Part shown: positions 63,056 through 64,000 of the stretch, in pieces | Layout: each line of letters starts with the position of its first letter | How positions within the stretch are numbered: the first letter of the stretch is position 1 | Source: CAZKAP01 sp964550895 | GTDB taxonomy: Bacteria; Bacteroidota; Bacteroidia; Flavobacteriales; Flavobacteriaceae | Assembly: GCA_964550895.1 (NCBI GenBank) | Contig: CAZKAP010000006.1 | Coordinates: forward strand, 1-64,000 | Reading direction: 5' to 3' | Length of the DNA stretch: 64,000 nt | Translations under genes and position numbers: made by a program | The notes under the pieces: generated by a model | The model's database searches: none | Seen by the model: the letters and a program-made list of their open reading frames with translations, nothing else | Told to the model about the DNA's origin: nothing

Positions 63056-64000
63056 TCACTGATGCTCCGAGAACAACTCGTATATAACGAGTCCATTCCT
63101 CATCTTGGGTTCGATAAAGGTAGTCTTGGGTGGCATGACCATATTATCGTCCGCCACCTTCTTCAGCTGATCTACATCCAGGGGTGGTAAGGCGAACGCG
63201 AGGGCATACTTACCCGAATCCACGGCATTTCTCATATCCGGAAGGCTTTGTTTTCCAGAGCTGTATGCAATGCGAGGATCGTTTCTCAGATCCCTGATGC
63301 CCAGTATGGGCTCCAACACGCTATCGTACAATAGCACGGTGTCCAGCTTAAATTCATCCTCATTCTTAAAATAGCGGGTGTGTTCCCTGAGGCTGAGTTC
63401 GTAAAAGACCCCCTCCAGATACATAACGAAATGGTGAGGGAGTGTCGGTATGCGCGGAAAACCATCCATGGCTCGAATGCGGTAATCCTTTTCGATTAGA
63501 TCGAGGAAGTTTTCCTTATCGAGACCACCCAGATCCGTGATGTAGCGACTGAATCCGTAGATGCGGACCTGCTCCTCACTAATCAGGTAACTCATGAAGA
63601 ACCGACAGGGGTCTTCTTCGGACATGTCGGGACGCCTCCGGGCTTCGTATGCGCAATACTGGGCAGAGGAAGCGCTTCTGTGATGACCATCGGCTATGTA
63701 GAGTTCGTTCTGGCTTCGGAATCCCTCATTGATGTGCCGGATGGACTCGGGATCGGTTATTCTCCAAAGGGAATGGGTATCGCCTTCAGCGCAAAGTATG
63801 TCGATATCCGCATCGCCTTTACAGGTCTTTTCAAGTATAGCCTTTAGCGGCTTTCGTTCCCGGTAGGTAATCAGTACCGGTTCGGAATTGAAGCCAACGG
63901 TCTTCAGGTAGTGGGCAAAAAGGTCTTCCTTGTTCTGAAGGGTTTCCTCATGCCTCCGTATGACTCCTGAATTGTAATCGTCCACCGCCGCGGCACCCAG
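63056..64000 (-). CDS. DUF1015 family protein, 5' part outside the window
   Basis: The 3' part of a DUF1015 gene. The frame is open to base 64000 (reading LGAAAVDDYNSGV at the edge) and the family is about 410 residues, so roughly 100 N-terminal codons are missing. The conserved ADGHHRSASSAQYC block and a C-terminal ending are present. Function is unknown; some suggest a link to serine or PLP metabolism because of neighbours, which I cannot confirm. Confidence 0.85.
   Translation of the reverse strand: MGAAAVDDYNSGVIRRHEETLQNKEDLFAHYLKTVGFNSEPVLITYRERKPLKAILEKTCKGDADIDILCAEGDTHSLWRITDPESIRHINEGFRSQNELYIADGHHRSASSAQYCAYEARRRPDMSEEDPCRFFMSYLISEEQVRIYGFSRYITDLGGLDKENFLDLIEKDYRIRAMDGFPRIPTLPHHFVMYLEGVFYELSLREHTRYFKNEDEFKLDTVLLYDSVLEPILGIRDLRNDPRIAYSSGKQSLPDMRNAVDSGKYALAFALPPLDVDQLKKVADDNMVMPPKTTFIEPKMRNGLVIYELFSEHQ

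Noticed and set aside
1..64000. Mobile element or genomic island
   Set aside because: No transposase, integrase, phage gene, tRNA-flanking repeat or clear change in base composition was seen.

Overview
This 64 kb window is chromosomal core DNA of a member of the Bacteroidota, most likely a fairly GC-rich marine Flavobacteriaceae (a Robiginitalea/Muricauda-like organism; the genus is inference). The evidence is lineage-typical genes (DUF6495 after rplI, DUF4294, DUF6095-like, DUF6913-like before dapA, DUF4835 before recN, an RprX/RprY-like pair, the Bacteroidota-type omega subunit and BamD), promoters with the Bacteroidota -7 box TAnnTTTG, and almost no Shine-Dalgarno sites. Coding density is very high. 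I see no rRNA, tRNA, insertion sequence, prophage or CRISPR array.

Layout. 0.2-3.4 kb: purB with a HEAT-like protein, a haem-binding protein and a sirtuin. 3.4-9.8 kb: TrmH-type methylase, SRPBCC protein, GH13 lipoprotein, a carboxypeptidase-regulatory-like protein, a DEAD-box helicase and RdgB. 10-14.5 kb: a membrane-anchored coiled-coil protein with 25-residue repeats, a SerB-SerA fusion and a two-TM sensor without a kinase domain. 14.5-20.5 kb: rlmH, the run nadC-brkB-DUF2147-priA, and a LytTR regulator. 20.7-26.4 kb: rpsF-rpsR-rplI, DUF6495, hisS, Nudix, M42 peptidase, DUF4294. 26.6-30.4 kb: rplS-trmD-GNAT and a DegP protease. 30.6-33.8 kb: a cell-wall run dapF-GNAT-mltG plus a lysozyme-like protein. 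33.8-41.6 kb: RsmI-like methylase, LMW phosphatase, dnaA, thioesterase, YigZ, EamA, HAD, ribD, GNAT, prmC. 41.6-46.3 kb: ligA, DUF4349 lipoprotein and a two-gene 5'-nucleotidase-like pair. 46.3-58.7 kb: a long co-directional block DUF6913-dapA-bamD-rpoZ-coaBC-DUF4835-recN-fabI-GT2-ybbR-coaE followed by a two-component system. 58.7-64 kb: gntK-miaA-ion channel, an exonuclease/GIY-YIG protein, YggS and a DUF1015 protein cut by the window end.

Most of the window is housekeeping, but several proteins keep a full-length reading frame while having lost active-site residues. PriA lacks a normal Walker A loop and the QxxGRxGR motif. Both halves of a split 5'-nucleotidase lack metal or substrate ligands. 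The GIY-YIG module of the exonuclease is degenerate, and the sirtuin lacks its zinc cysteines (a milder, partly lineage-known change). The priA case is the most surprising. Just upstream of its ruined Walker A the coding DNA carries a dense set of overlapping inverted repeats (18171-18255).

Many neighbours overlap by 1-20 bases (ATGA, GTGA, TTGA and TAATG junctions), and several converging genes overlap at their 3' ends, by up to 68 bases. GTG and TTG starts are common at coupled junctions.
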